Below, piece by piece: positions 1-8,226 of a DNA stretch of 64,000 bases. Below the pieces are notes generated by a model, which saw only the letters and a list, made by a program, of their open reading frames with translations, was not told the DNA's origin and did not search any database. Position 1 is the first letter of the stretch. Each line of letters starts with the position of its first letter. This DNA comes from Aldehydirespirator sp963662645. GTDB lineage: Bacteria > Actinomycetota > Acidimicrobiia > Acidimicrobiales > Aldehydirespiratoraceae. A program made the translations under genes and the position numbers. Location: assembly GCA_963662645.2 (NCBI GenBank), contig OY759762.1:124001-188000 (forward strand), written 5' to 3'.

Positions 1-61
1 ACAGTCCGAGCACCGGACGCCGCCCGTCCGGCCAGGCCGGGGGGTGGCGACGGGTCCGGGC

Positions 62-91
62 GACCGACAATGGGGCGAAGCCCCGTCGGTC
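62..91 (-). terminator. GC-rich hairpin downstream of the AhpD-like gene
   Basis: A 7-bp outer stem (GACCGAC/GTCGGTC) encloses, after a 3-nt bulge, a 5-bp stem (GGGGC/GCCCC) with a GAA loop. It lies about 45 bp beyond the stop of the minus-strand gene at 136-714. No T-run follows, so it may act as an mRNA 3' end stabiliser or a Rho-type end rather than a classical intrinsic terminator. I see no gene in positions 1-135. Confidence 0.4.
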
Positions 92-135
92 GGACGGAGC
101 CCGGCGACAGGACCCGCCGGCCGGGAAAGCCCACT

Positions 136-714
136 CTAGGAATGAGGAATGGCCGAGTATGCGGGAAAGTCCGGATCCACGACGGAATGGATCCCCAACC
201 CCATGGCGACCCGGTTCACGTAGTTGAGGTGAGCGCACTGGGCGTTGGCGTCCACGATGTCTAGGTCGTCGAAGCCCGCAGCCCGCAGCTCCTCGACGTC
301 GGCCTCGGTCACCGCGGCGGGCGAGCGGGTGAGCTTCGCCGCGTAGCGCACCACGGCCGCGTCGGCAGGCGACAGTTCCAGCGACTCGAAGCAGTCGGGG
401 TCGGCGGCCAGCTTGGCGATGGCCTCGTCGTCGAGCCCGGTCTGGCGCAGCTTGATCGTGACCTGGCTCATGCAGTGCACCGTGCCGTTGATGGCCGAGG
501 TCACGAAGCTGATCAGGTTGCGCTGGTGGGGCGTGAGCCGCGACGGGCACTTCTCGGTGGCCGCGTACAGGTCGAGGCGGGCCGCCACCAGCGCAGGGTG
601 CAGCGATCCGGCCATGGTCATCTCGGTGGGCTCGCCCAGCGCTCGGGCCTGGCGGTCGTAGTGAGCCCTCAACTCGCCCTCAGCCTCGTCGTATGGAATC
701 GTGGAGATCCACAT
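136..714 (-). CDS. Carboxymuconolactone decarboxylase/AhpD-like protein
   Basis: This 192-residue, all-helical protein matches the AhpD-like/carboxymuconolactone decarboxylase superfamily. It has a conserved helical core with the segment SAINGTVHC (residues 73-81). Active AhpD peroxidases have a CxxC pair here, in the pattern NGCxxC. This protein keeps only the second cysteine (C81) and has threonine at position 78, so classical disulfide-based peroxidase activity is doubtful. The gene is divergent from the flavin oxidoreductase that begins at 750 and shares a short 5' region with it. The superfamily assignment is reasonably sure; the substrate is unknown. Confidence 0.75.
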   Translation of the reverse strand: MWISTIPYDEAEGELRAHYDRQARALGEPTEMTMAGSLHPALVAARLDLYAATEKCPSRLTPHQRNLISFVTSAINGTVHCMSQVTIKLRQTGLDDEAIAKLAADPDCFESLELSPADAAVVRYAAKLTRSPAAVTEADVEELRAAGFDDLDIVDANAQCAHLNYVNRVAMGLGIHSVVDPDFPAYSAIPHS

Positions 715-749
715 TCGCAGCTCCTGTCGCCGTGACGATCGTGAGGAAG

Positions 750-1769
750 ATGAACGGGTTCCGAGGCCTGGGCCTTTCGCTGTCGAACGAGGATCCCGTC
801 GCCGACACGCTAGCCGTGGTGGCCGCGGCGGACCGTCTCGGCTTCGAGGAGGTGTCGCTCCCGGAGAGCCGGCTGTTCAACTCGGTGATGCCGGTGGCCG
901 CTGCGGCCCTGCAGGCCACCGAGCGGGTCACCGTGCGCATCGGGGTGGCCAACCCGGTGTTCCGCAACCCGGTGCTGCTGGCCCTCGAAGCGGCCACGCT
1001 GGCCGACATCGGACCGGGCCGGCTGCGCTACGGGCTGGGCGCGGCGGAGTGGACGGTCAGGCGCTTCGGGATGGACCCGCCCGGCTGGCGCCCCCTGACC
1101 AACACGGTGGAGGCGGTGCGCACAGTGCGCCGCCTCACGGCCGGCCAGGAGCTGGACTTCGTGCCGACGACGTTCCCGGTGGCGCCGGGGCTCCGCTTGG
1201 ATCGGCCTCCGCCGGAGCCGGTGCCGGTGGACGTGGGCGCGGTCAGCCGGCGGATGATGGAGGTCTCGGGGGAGTTCGCCGACGGCGTCCAGCTCGGGGC
1301 GATCACCAGCGTCGGCTACACCCGCTGGGCCCGCCAGCGGCTCGCAGCCGGCGCGCAGCGAGCCGGCCGCAACGTCGACGATCTGCTGCTGAGCGCAAAC
1401 GTTCTCGCCAGCGTCGGCCCGGACCGCAGAGAGGCCCGCAACGCGGTCAAGGAGGTGCTCGCCTACTACCTGGCCCGCGTCGAGGGTGTGGTGGTCGATG
1501 AGGCCGGCGCCGACCCCGAGGCGGTGGCCGCGGTCCGGGCCGCGGTCGCCGAGGGTGGCGAGCTGGCCGGCGCCGCAGTCCTCAGCGACAGTCTCGTGGA
1601 CGTATTCGGGGTGGCGGGCACTCCCGAGGACGTGATCGAGGGGCTCCTGGCCTTCGGGGACGCTGGCCTCGACCTGCCGCTGGCCTGGTACACGTTCGGA
1701 CCCGACCGCGACGCCGGAATCCGCCTGCTGGCCGAACAGGTCCGCCCCGCCGTGGTGAGGGGCGACTAG
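750..1769 (+). CDS. LLM-class flavin-dependent oxidoreductase
   Basis: A 339-residue luciferase-like (TIM-barrel) oxidoreductase of the FMN or F420 type. The N-terminus MNGFRGLGLSLSNEDP and the segment GRLRYGLGAAEW match the first strands and the cofactor region of the family. The frame is open back to 693, but that start would run into the divergent gene at 136-714; ATG at 750 or GTG at 732 fits the family start better. Related actinobacterial proteins often use coenzyme F420, but the sequence does not prove it here. The C-terminal half (AGTPEDVIEGLLAFGDAGLD) is the usual helix that closes the barrel. Substrate unknown. Confidence 0.8.
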   Translation: MNGFRGLGLSLSNEDPVADTLAVVAAADRLGFEEVSLPESRLFNSVMPVAAAALQATERVTVRIGVANPVFRNPVLLALEAATLADIGPGRLRYGLGAAEWTVRRFGMDPPGWRPLTNTVEAVRTVRRLTAGQELDFVPTTFPVAPGLRLDRPPPEPVPVDVGAVSRRMMEVSGEFADGVQLGAITSVGYTRWARQRLAAGAQRAGRNVDDLLLSANVLASVGPDRREARNAVKEVLAYYLARVEGVVVDEAGADPEAVAAVRAAVAEGGELAGAAVLSDSLVDVFGVAGTPEDVIEGLLAFGDAGLDLPLAWYTFGPDRDAGIRLLAEQVRPAVVRGD

Positions 1770-1922
1770 GCCCGCCAGGCACAGCAGGCACAGTCGCGGC
1801 CGAGTCCTCGCAATTCTTGGGCATGGCTCCTGGAGTCCGCCAAGATTCCCGGGCGAGGCGGGCGCGGCAATGCGAGGCGCGCCCGGCTTGTGACTGCTGC
1901 CGGGGCGCCGCGCCGTGCGAGG

Positions 1923-2783
1923 ATGCCTGCACTGTGCGAAGCTGAGCCCGTGCCTGAAGGACCGCTGGTGTCGACGCAGTGGCTGGCCGAACACTTGGAC
2001 GACCCCGGTGTGAGGGTCGTGGACTGCCGCTGGTACCTGCGCCCCTTCGACATGCGCAACGGCGACGACGAGTACGCCCGAGCGCACATACCGGGCGCCG
2101 TGCACGCCCGCTGGGACACCGATCTGGCCGATCCCGACCGGCCCGACCTGTGGATGCTGGCAGGCCCCGACCGCTTCGCCGACGCCATGGCCTCCCGCGG
2201 CATCGGGGACGGCACCTTCGTGGTGACCTACGACGACCAGCACGTGACGGTGGCGGCCAGGGTGTGGTGGGCGCTGCGGGTGTACGGCCACACCGCCGTG
2301 GCCGTGCTCGACGGCGGGATCAACAGATGGCAGGCCGAGGGCCGCCCCACCGACGACGCGGTGCCCCAGTACCCGCGGGCGCAGTTCACACCCCGCCACG
2401 ACCCGAGCCTTTACGCCACCCACCAGGATGTGCTCGCGGCCCTGGGCACACCGACACGCCTGGTGGACGGGCGCATGGCCGGGGCCCGCGAGGCCGACGG
2501 CGGCGCCATCCCCGGGAGCATCACCGCGCCCGGCATCGAATTCACCGGCGCCGACGGCACCTGGACGGAGCCCGAGGAGGCCCGCCGGCGCCTCGCCGCA
2601 GCTGGCGCCCGCCCGCCCGAGCCCACCATCGCCTACTGCCGCGGCGGGGTCGGGGCCTGCGGGACCGCGCTGGCCTACGCCATCGCCGGCCACGACGACG
2701 TAGCCGTATACGACGGGTCCTGGACCGAGTGGATCACCGACCCGAAGGCGCCCCGAGCCATGGACGGCGCGCCCACGGCCTAG
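1923..2783 (+). CDS. Two-domain sulfurtransferase (rhodanese/3-mercaptopyruvate type)
   Basis: Two tandem rhodanese domains. The first is inactive (YDDQHVTVAARVWWALR, with no catalytic cysteine). The second carries the active loop YCRGGVGAC near the C-terminus, with its first cysteine as the predicted persulfide carrier. The architecture and length of about 287 residues match thiosulfate/3-mercaptopyruvate sulfurtransferases (SseA/CysA type). The active loop differs from the mercaptopyruvate form (CGSGVTA), so the sulfur donor is open. Three in-frame starts are possible (ATG/GTG at 1890, 1923, 1950); none has a strong ribosome site. The 120 bp upstream shows nothing recognisable. Confidence 0.85.
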   Translation: MPALCEAEPVPEGPLVSTQWLAEHLDDPGVRVVDCRWYLRPFDMRNGDDEYARAHIPGAVHARWDTDLADPDRPDLWMLAGPDRFADAMASRGIGDGTFVVTYDDQHVTVAARVWWALRVYGHTAVAVLDGGINRWQAEGRPTDDAVPQYPRAQFTPRHDPSLYATHQDVLAALGTPTRLVDGRMAGAREADGGAIPGSITAPGIEFTGADGTWTEPEEARRRLAAAGARPPEPTIAYCRGGVGACGTALAYAIAGHDDVAVYDGSWTEWITDPKAPRAMDGAPTA

Positions 2784-2829
2784 CACCGACTACCTCGGCT
2801 TCCGTCGCGTTGATCATCTCGCAACAGTA

Positions 2830-2857
2830 TTGACTATTTGGCATCGCCTGGTAGGGT
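2830..2857 (+). promoter_or_regulatory. Sigma-70-type promoter of the first sugar operon
   Basis: TTGACT (2830-2835) and TAGGGT (2852-2857) are separated by 16 bp. They lie 58 bp upstream of the binding-protein start and sit in a locally AT-richer patch. A strong ribosome site, AGGAGG at 2901-2906, follows 8 bp before ATG 2915. No LacI-type operator like those at 13144, 20774 and 24813 is present, so this operon is controlled differently, perhaps by the IclR protein encoded within it. Confidence 0.55.
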
Positions 2858-2914
2858 CACGGCGACGCGGGCAGAAGCCGCGCTGAACCGTCACGAACCC
2901 AGGAGGGTAGGTAC

Positions 2915-4270
2915 ATGAAGATCCGCAAGAAGACGCGCCTGGGCTGGATGTTGTCCGTCCTCGCCGCGTTCGCGATCGTTGCCGCGGCCTGCGGCGACGA
3001 CGATGCCGACGAGCCAGCAGCTGAAGCGGCGACGACCACGGCCGCTCCCGAGGAGGCCCCCGCCACCACGGAGGCCCCCGAGGAGGAGGTGACGGGCCTT
3101 GGCGAGGTGTCGGTGGGGCACTACTACGGTTCCGACCTAGGCCAGCAGGGCATCCTTGACGTCAACTCCACTTGGGCGGACGGCGACGCGGTCGTCAGCC
3201 CGATCGAGCACGAGGCCTTCAAGGACCAGATCCTCATCGCGTTGGCCGGCGGCGAGCCGCCCGACGTCTTCTCATACTGGGCCGGCGCCCGGACCCAGTC
3301 CGTATACGACAACGGCCACCTGCAGCCGATCACCGCGGTCTTCGACGAGGCCGACGTGTGGAACAACTTCCCTCAGGCGCTCGTGGACGCAGGCATCTAC
3401 GGCGGCGAGCCCCACCTGCTGCCGTTCGGATTCCACTACGTGGCCTTCTTCTACAACCCCCACGTGATGGCCGAGGCCGGCATCACCGAGATGCCCACCA
3501 ACGCTGAGGAAATGTTCGCGGCCGCCGAGCAGATCGCCGCCACCGGCGTCAAGCCCTTCGCGCTGGGATCGCAGTTCCGGTGGCCCGCGCAGTTCTGGTT
3601 CGACTTCCTCATCCTGCGCACGGCCGGCCCCGATTACCGGGCCCAGCTGATGTCGGGCGAGGCCTCCTACGAGGACCCGGAGGTCACCCACGCTCTGGAG
3701 CTGTGGAAGGACCTGACCGACGCGGGCTTCTTCGTGGACGACGCCAACGCCTACGACTGGACCGACGCGGCCGACCAGGTCGCCAACGGGGAGGCTGCCA
3801 TGACCCTGATGGGCACATGGATCACCGGCTACTGGAACGGCATCGGCCTGGAACCGGTCACCGACTACGACTTCTTCAACTTTCCGGTGATCGACCCCGC
3901 CATCGAGAACGCCGCCCTCGGACCGATCGACGGCTGGGCCCTCTCGGCCGACGCGGCCAACCCCGAGGGGGCCATGTCGCTGCTGGTGCACTACGCCGAC
4001 CCGGACAACCAGCTGACGTGGGCGCTGGAGCAGGGCGCGCTGCCGCCCAACTCCAACGCGGACACCACCCAGCTCAACCCGGTCATGGCCAAGGCTCTGG
4101 TCGAGGTCGGCAAGGCCGACTCGTACTCCTTCAACTACGACCTGGCCACGCCGCCTCCGGTCGCCGAGGTCGGTCTGGACATGTTCCAGGCCTTCATGGA
4201 CGACCCGTCGAGCTACGCCGACCTGCAGGCGAGCGCCCAGGCCGACGCCCAAGCCGCGTTCGCGGGCTAG
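2915..4270 (+). CDS. Sugar/polyol ABC transporter, lipoprotein substrate-binding protein
   Basis: A 451-residue family-1 (MalE/UgpB-like) extracellular binding protein. It starts with a basic n-region and a hydrophobic stretch ending in the lipobox VAAAC, with C26 as the lipidated cysteine. A low-complexity A/T/P/E linker (about residues 30-62) tethers the domain to the membrane. The mature part contains the typical GGEPPDVFSYW segment and a late GPIDGWALSADAANP hinge. It is first in an operon with two permeases, followed by glycerol kinase and glycerol-3-phosphate dehydrogenase genes, so a glycerol-containing ligand is inferred. No ligand can be read from the sequence. Confidence 0.9.
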   Translation: MKIRKKTRLGWMLSVLAAFAIVAAACGDDDADEPAAEAATTTAAPEEAPATTEAPEEEVTGLGEVSVGHYYGSDLGQQGILDVNSTWADGDAVVSPIEHEAFKDQILIALAGGEPPDVFSYWAGARTQSVYDNGHLQPITAVFDEADVWNNFPQALVDAGIYGGEPHLLPFGFHYVAFFYNPHVMAEAGITEMPTNAEEMFAAAEQIAATGVKPFALGSQFRWPAQFWFDFLILRTAGPDYRAQLMSGEASYEDPEVTHALELWKDLTDAGFFVDDANAYDWTDAADQVANGEAAMTLMGTWITGYWNGIGLEPVTDYDFFNFPVIDPAIENAALGPIDGWALSADAANPEGAMSLLVHYADPDNQLTWALEQGALPPNSNADTTQLNPVMAKALVEVGKADSYSFNYDLATPPPVAEVGLDMFQAFMDDPSSYADLQASAQADAQAAFAG

Positions 4271-4302
4271 CGACCACAACCCCCTTCGGACGACTAGCCC
4301 CA

Positions 4303-4340
4303 GCGGCGCCGGACCCCCGCTCGGAGGGGTCCGGCGCCGC
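4303..4340 (+). terminator. 15-bp hairpin between binding protein and permease genes
   Basis: A perfect 15-bp inverted repeat (4303-4317 with 4326-4340) with an 8-nt loop lies between the binding-protein stop and the first permease. No U-run follows. Such hairpins after binding-protein genes commonly stop part of transcription or protect the upstream mRNA, so binding protein is made in excess over permease. The second ABC operon has an analogous hairpin at 14642-14676. Confidence 0.65.
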
Positions 4341-4411
4341 CTGCGGCTGAACCCCGCGCCCTAGCCTCGGTAGCGAGAGATCGGGCTAGCGCACACCAGG
4401 AGGCGGCGCCC

Positions 4412-5287
4412 TTGAAGCCGACAACGCGTTGGGCCCTTCTGTTCATGGGGCCTCCCATAGCGCTGTTCGCGGCGATCGTGGTGTTGCCCACGGCCATGGC
4501 CCTGCGGCTGAGCTTCACCGACGCCAACCTGCTCGGCCAGTCGAGCGAGTGGATAGGCCTCGAGAACTTCACGGAGGCCTTCACCAACGAGCACGTGCGC
4601 AAGTCGATCCGGATAACGCTGGTCTGGACGCTGTTCGGAGCGATCATCCCGCCGGCTCTAGGACTGACCGTCGCCATGGTGCTCCAGGCCAACAGCCGCT
4701 TCGCGGCGATCATGAAGTCGGCCCTGTTCGTGCCGATCTCCATCAGCCTGGTGGTGGTCGGCCAAGTCTGGATCTGGATCTACCAGCCCGGCGACGGCCT
4801 GATCAACCAACTGCTGGGCGCGTTCGGGCTGGAGAGCCTCCAGGAGGCGTGGCTGGCCAACCGCTCCACCGCCCTGTACGCGGTGTTCGTCGCCTGGGCA
4901 TGGCAGCAGACCGTGCTGGCCATGATCCTGTACCTGGCCGGGCTTACGTCGATCCCCTCCGAGCTCGTCGAGGCGGCCCGGGTCGACGGTGCGGGCCAGC
5001 TCCAAGTTTTTCGCCGCGTGATCGTGCCGCTGCTGCGGCCCATCACAACGGTCGTGCTCTCGCTCATCGCCATCAACTCGCTGCGCAACTTCGACCTGGT
5101 CTACGCCATGACGCAGGGAGGGCCGGTGCGGGAGACCGAGACGATGCCGATGCTGATATGGCGGATCCTGTTCCGCCAGCACGAGCAGGGCCTGGCCAGC
5201 GCGGTGTCGCTCATCCTGTTCGCCATGACGCTGGTGGTGATCGGCGGGCTCACCTGGTGGGGCCGGCGAGGCAGCTATGTCGAGTAA
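4412..5287 (+). CDS. Sugar ABC transporter permease (MalF-like)
   Basis: A 291-residue inner-membrane permease with six predicted membrane helices and the cytoplasmic EAA loop that contacts the ATPase (LVEAARVDGAGQLQVFRRV, about residues 187-205). The start is TTG at 4412, fixed by a perfect AGGAGG at 4398-4403 eight bases upstream. The first residues KPTTRWALLFMGPP begin directly with helix 1. The 3' end overlaps the next permease by 11 bp, so the two are translationally coupled and should assemble as a heterodimer. Confidence 0.9.
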   Translation: MKPTTRWALLFMGPPIALFAAIVVLPTAMALRLSFTDANLLGQSSEWIGLENFTEAFTNEHVRKSIRITLVWTLFGAIIPPALGLTVAMVLQANSRFAAIMKSALFVPISISLVVVGQVWIWIYQPGDGLINQLLGAFGLESLQEAWLANRSTALYAVFVAWAWQQTVLAMILYLAGLTSIPSELVEAARVDGAGQLQVFRRVIVPLLRPITTVVLSLIAINSLRNFDLVYAMTQGGPVRETETMPMLIWRILFRQHEQGLASAVSLILFAMTLVVIGGLTWWGRRGSYVE

Positions 5288-6158
5288 CGCGGCCCCGGCC
5301 GCCTCGACCCGACGGGCCGCGGAAGGGCGCGGCCGCGCCGTGCGCCGCCGCGCCGGGATGGCACTGATCGCGCTGTTCGTGGCGGCGTACCTGGTGCCGG
5401 TCGCCGGCGTCGTGTCCACCTCGCTCAAGACGAACGCGGAGATCGCCCGGCGCGGCATCTGGGCGCTCTCCGGCGAGTTGACCTTCGCCAACTACGTGGA
5501 CGTATGGCGCACGGCCAACACCGTCCGCTACCTCGTCAACTCGTTCCACGTGGCCATTCCGGCGGTGGTGGTCTCCATCGCGGGCGGCACCCTCATCGGG
5601 TACGCGCTGGCCAAGTTCCGGCCCCGCGGGGGAACCCTCATCCAACTGGTCATCGTCTCAGGGCTCTTCGTGCCCCCCCAGGTGCTGCTGGTGCCGCTGT
5701 TCACCCTGTTCCGGGATCTCGACCTCCTCAACACCCTGTGGCCCATGATCCTGATCCACTCCGCGGTCGGCTTCTCGATCTGCACGCTGGTCATGCGCAA
5801 CTTCTTCGATCAGATTCCCGACTCGCTGCGGTACGCGGCACTCATCGACGGCGCCAGCGAGGGGGACGTCTTCTGGCGGGTGATGCTGCCGCTGGCCAGG
5901 CCGGCGCTCGCCGCCTTGGCCACGCTGCAGTTCACCTTCATCTGGAACGACTTCCTGTACCCGCTGGTCTTCACCAGCGCACGCGACGACGTTGCCACCA
6001 TCATGCTCGGCCTCCTCAACGTGAAGGGCCAGTTCACGGTGGCCTACGGGACCCAGGCCTCCCTGGCGGTGATCGCCAGCATCCCCACCGTCGTCGTCTT
6101 CTTCGTCTTCCAGAAGCACTTCGTCCGCGGCCTGCTCTCCGGGGCCCTCAAGGAGTAG
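5277..6158 (+). CDS. Sugar ABC transporter permease (MalG-like)
   Basis: A 293-residue permease, partner of the gene just upstream. The N-terminus is Ala/Arg-rich and cytosolic, then six membrane helices follow. The EAA-type loop is in the second half (RYAALIDGASEGDVFWRVM). The C-terminal end FQKHFVRGLLSGALKE is typical for MalG-type subunits. The last codons carry AAGGAG, which serves as the ribosome site for the following Gfo/Idh gene. No ATPase gene is in this operon; the MsmK-type ATPase at 23608-24792 is the likely energiser. Confidence 0.9.
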   Translation: MSSNAAPAASTRRAAEGRGRAVRRRAGMALIALFVAAYLVPVAGVVSTSLKTNAEIARRGIWALSGELTFANYVDVWRTANTVRYLVNSFHVAIPAVVVSIAGGTLIGYALAKFRPRGGTLIQLVIVSGLFVPPQVLLVPLFTLFRDLDLLNTLWPMILIHSAVGFSICTLVMRNFFDQIPDSLRYAALIDGASEGDVFWRVMLPLARPALAALATLQFTFIWNDFLYPLVFTSARDDVATIMLGLLNVKGQFTVAYGTQASLAVIASIPTVVVFFVFQKHFVRGLLSGALKE

Positions 6159-6160
6159 TC

Positions 6161-7303
6161 GTGCTTCGGGTCGGAATCATCGGCTGCGGCCGGATCTCGG
6201 ATCTTCATGTCCTCGGCTACGAGGGCCGCGACGATGCTCGCATCGTCGCCCTCTGCGACGTGAGTCCTGACCACGCGGCGTCCAAGGCCCAGCAATGGGG
6301 ACTGCCCGAAGCAGCCATCTTCGAGGACTACCGCGAGCTGTGCCAGTCCGGCCTGGTGGACTTGGTCGAGATCATCGTCCCGCACCACCTTCACTACGAG
6401 ATCGCCTGCTTCGCTATCGGCTGCGACCTGCATGTGTCGATGCAGAAGCCTCTGTCGCTCAGCCTGGCCGACGCCGACAGGCTGCTGAGCGCGGCGGCGC
6501 GGTCGTCACGGGTGGTCCGCCTCTACGAGAATTTCCTGTTCTACCCGCCGGTGCTCAAGGCCCTGGAGCTCATCGAGCAGGGCCTGATCGGTGAGCCGCT
6601 CTCGGTGCGGCTCAAGAGCAACGCCGGCTACAGCCCCGACGCGTGGGACATCCCGTTCTCGGCGCTGCTGTGGCGCCACCAGCCCGAGCAGTGCGGCGGC
6701 GGACCGCTTGTGTTCGACGACGGCCACCACAAGTTCTCGCTGGCCTGGATAGTGCTGGGGCAACCGGCGGAGGTGCATGCCTGGATCGGGTCGACCTTTG
6801 TGCTGTCCTTCGAGCTGGACTCCCCGTCGCTGGTCTCGATGCGCTACGAGTCGGGCGCGGTGGCGAGCCTCGAGGTCGTGTATTCGCAGGAACTGCTTAT
6901 TCAGGGCACCGAGCACTACGCGCAGGACGACAGGATGGAGATTACCGGCACCAAGGGAGTTGTCTGGGTCAACCGCGGCCACGGGCAGATCGGCGACGTG
7001 CCGCCCGTCGTCAGCTACGCCGACGGCCGCATCGAGACCTACCAGTGCCCGACGGGCTGGGAGCAGTCCTTCATCGGAGCCACCCGCAGCCTGCTGGACG
7101 CCATCGCTTCGGGCCGCCAGCCCATCCTCACCCCGGCGGAGGGCCGGGACGTGCTCGCCGCCGCCCTCGCCGCGCAGCAGTCGGCCAAGGAAGGCACGGT
7201 GGTCCCGGTGCCGGGTCCGGTGGGCCGGTCGCCGCAGGCAGTGAGGGCCGAGTTGGTCGACTCGGCCCCCGCGGGCACCGACGCCGCCTGGGAAGGTGCC
7301 TGA
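6161..7303 (+). CDS. Gfo/Idh/MocA-family NAD(P)-dependent oxidoreductase
   Basis: A 380-residue sugar/inositol dehydrogenase-like protein. The Rossmann fold begins at residue 4 (VGIIGCGRISDLH, with GCGRIS as dinucleotide loop). Residues near 95-100 (MQKPLSL) correspond to the EKP motif, with Q in place of E. The GTG start at 6161 is supported by AAGGAG five bases upstream, two bases after the permease stop. The frame is also open far upstream inside the permease gene, which is not coding. Substrate unknown; context suggests oxidation of the imported polyol or glycoside. The stop codon lies in the first unit of a 36-bp tandem repeat. Confidence 0.88.
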   Translation: MLRVGIIGCGRISDLHVLGYEGRDDARIVALCDVSPDHAASKAQQWGLPEAAIFEDYRELCQSGLVDLVEIIVPHHLHYEIACFAIGCDLHVSMQKPLSLSLADADRLLSAAARSSRVVRLYENFLFYPPVLKALELIEQGLIGEPLSVRLKSNAGYSPDAWDIPFSALLWRHQPEQCGGGPLVFDDGHHKFSLAWIVLGQPAEVHAWIGSTFVLSFELDSPSLVSMRYESGAVASLEVVYSQELLIQGTEHYAQDDRMEITGTKGVVWVNRGHGQIGDVPPVVSYADGRIETYQCPTGWEQSFIGATRSLLDAIASGRQPILTPAEGRDVLAAALAAQQSAKEGTVVPVPGPVGRSPQAVRAELVDSAPAGTDAAWEGA

Positions 7304-7421
7304 GATGGCCGGCGGCGGCGCGGCCGGGAAGGTGCCTGAGATGGCCGGTGGCGGCGCGGCCGGGAAGGTGCCTGAGATGGCCGGTGGCGGCGCGGCCGGG
7401 GGAGGTGCCTGAGATGGCCGG
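7291..7421 (+). repeat. 36-bp tandem repeat spanning the oxidoreductase/IclR gene junction
   Basis: About 3.6 copies of a 36-bp unit that begins GGAAGGTGCC and contains TGAGATGG. Each unit therefore carries a Shine-Dalgarno-like GGAAGG, a stop codon and an ATG. Units start at 7291, 7327, 7363 and about 7399. The last unit has one extra G, which shifts the phase. From ATG 7305 a 35-residue frame reads two copies of MAGGGAAGKVPE plus a variant, then ends at TGA 7410-7412, one base before the IclR start at 7414. This looks like slippage duplication of a translation-initiation junction. Confidence 0.9.
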
Positions 7422-8226
7422 GACCGAGCCTCGTGTGGGGGGTGCTCTGATGACCGGCCTCGACGTGCTCGAGGCTCTCGGGTCGGCGCCCGGCCCGATC
7501 GGGCTCAGCGAACTGGCCAGGACGCTCCAAGCCGACAACGGCCATGTGCACCGACTGCTGGGGGTGCTCACAAGACGCGGCTACGTTCATCGCGACGAGG
7601 CCAACAAGACTTACACGCTGGGCGCGGGCGTGGTTCAGCTGGCCGGCTCGCTGCTGCGGAACATGGACATCGTTGCCCAGGCCCGCCCGCTCATGCTTGA
7701 TCTGATGAACATGACGAGCGAGTCGGTCCACCTCGCGCACCGGACCGTCACCGGCGGCGTCTACATCGCCAGGGAGCGGCTGGCCCGCAAGATCACGGTC
7801 GAGACCGAGATCGGGGCGCCGGTGGTTGTGCACGCAACCTCCACCGGCAAGGCCCTGTACTGCCGTGACTCGGCCGAGATGCTGGAGAAGGTGGTCGACC
7901 TCGACGCCCTCGAGAGATTCACCGAGCACACCATCACCGACCGGCCCGGGCTGCTCGGCGACCTGGCCGCAACCTCGGAGCGCGGCTACGCGCTCGACAA
8001 CGAGGAGCTGAGCATCGGCGTGCGGTGTGTGGCCTCGCCGGTGGTGGACATCGGTGGGAACATCCGCGCCTCCATCGGCATCTCGGGCCCGGCGACGCGC
8101 CTGGACGAAGAGAAGATAGGAGAGTGTGCCGTGATGGTGTGCACGGCGGCCAAGTCCCTGTCAGAGCTCCTCGGTGGGGAATGGGACTTCCCTCTGCCCT
8201 CTCCGGAGCCCGTCGTCGTCGAATGA
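7414..8226 (+). CDS. IclR-family transcriptional regulator
   Basis: A 270-residue regulator with an N-terminal winged helix-turn-helix (about residues 15-75, IGLSELARTLQADNGHVHRL) and a C-terminal IclR effector domain (SVHLAHRTVTGGVYIARE, ATSTGKALYC). The start is ATG 7414 at the end of the tandem repeat; ATG 7450 is an alternative that would still keep the DNA-binding domain. It sits mid-operon between oxidoreductase and glycerol-3-phosphate dehydrogenase genes, and overlaps the latter by ATGA. It is the obvious local regulator of this catabolic operon; the effector is unknown. Confidence 0.88.
   Translation: MAGTEPRVGGALMTGLDVLEALGSAPGPIGLSELARTLQADNGHVHRLLGVLTRRGYVHRDEANKTYTLGAGVVQLAGSLLRNMDIVAQARPLMLDLMNMTSESVHLAHRTVTGGVYIARERLARKITVETEIGAPVVVHATSTGKALYCRDSAEMLEKVVDLDALERFTEHTITDRPGLLGDLAATSERGYALDNEELSIGVRCVASPVVDIGGNIRASIGISGPATRLDEEKIGECAVMVCTAAKSLSELLGGEWDFPLPSPEPVVVE

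Noticed and set aside
158..190. String resembling the RNase P RNA core (GGAAAGTCCGGATCC)
   Set aside because: It lies inside the 3' end of the AhpD-like gene and the rest of the RNase P consensus is absent.
810..2786. 658-codon minus-strand frame opposite the LLM oxidoreductase and sulfurtransferase
   Set aside because: Shadow frame crossing two genes with strong family motifs on the plus strand.
5504..6160. Possible fusion of a long N-terminal region to the Gfo/Idh protein
   Set aside because: The frame is open through the permease gene, but the permease is the real gene there and GTG 6161 has a proper ribosome site.
7291..7421. CRISPR-like array (36-bp repeats)
   Set aside because: The repeats are directly contiguous with no unique spacers, and they span a coding junction. 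No cas gene is present. The same applies to 24849-24958.
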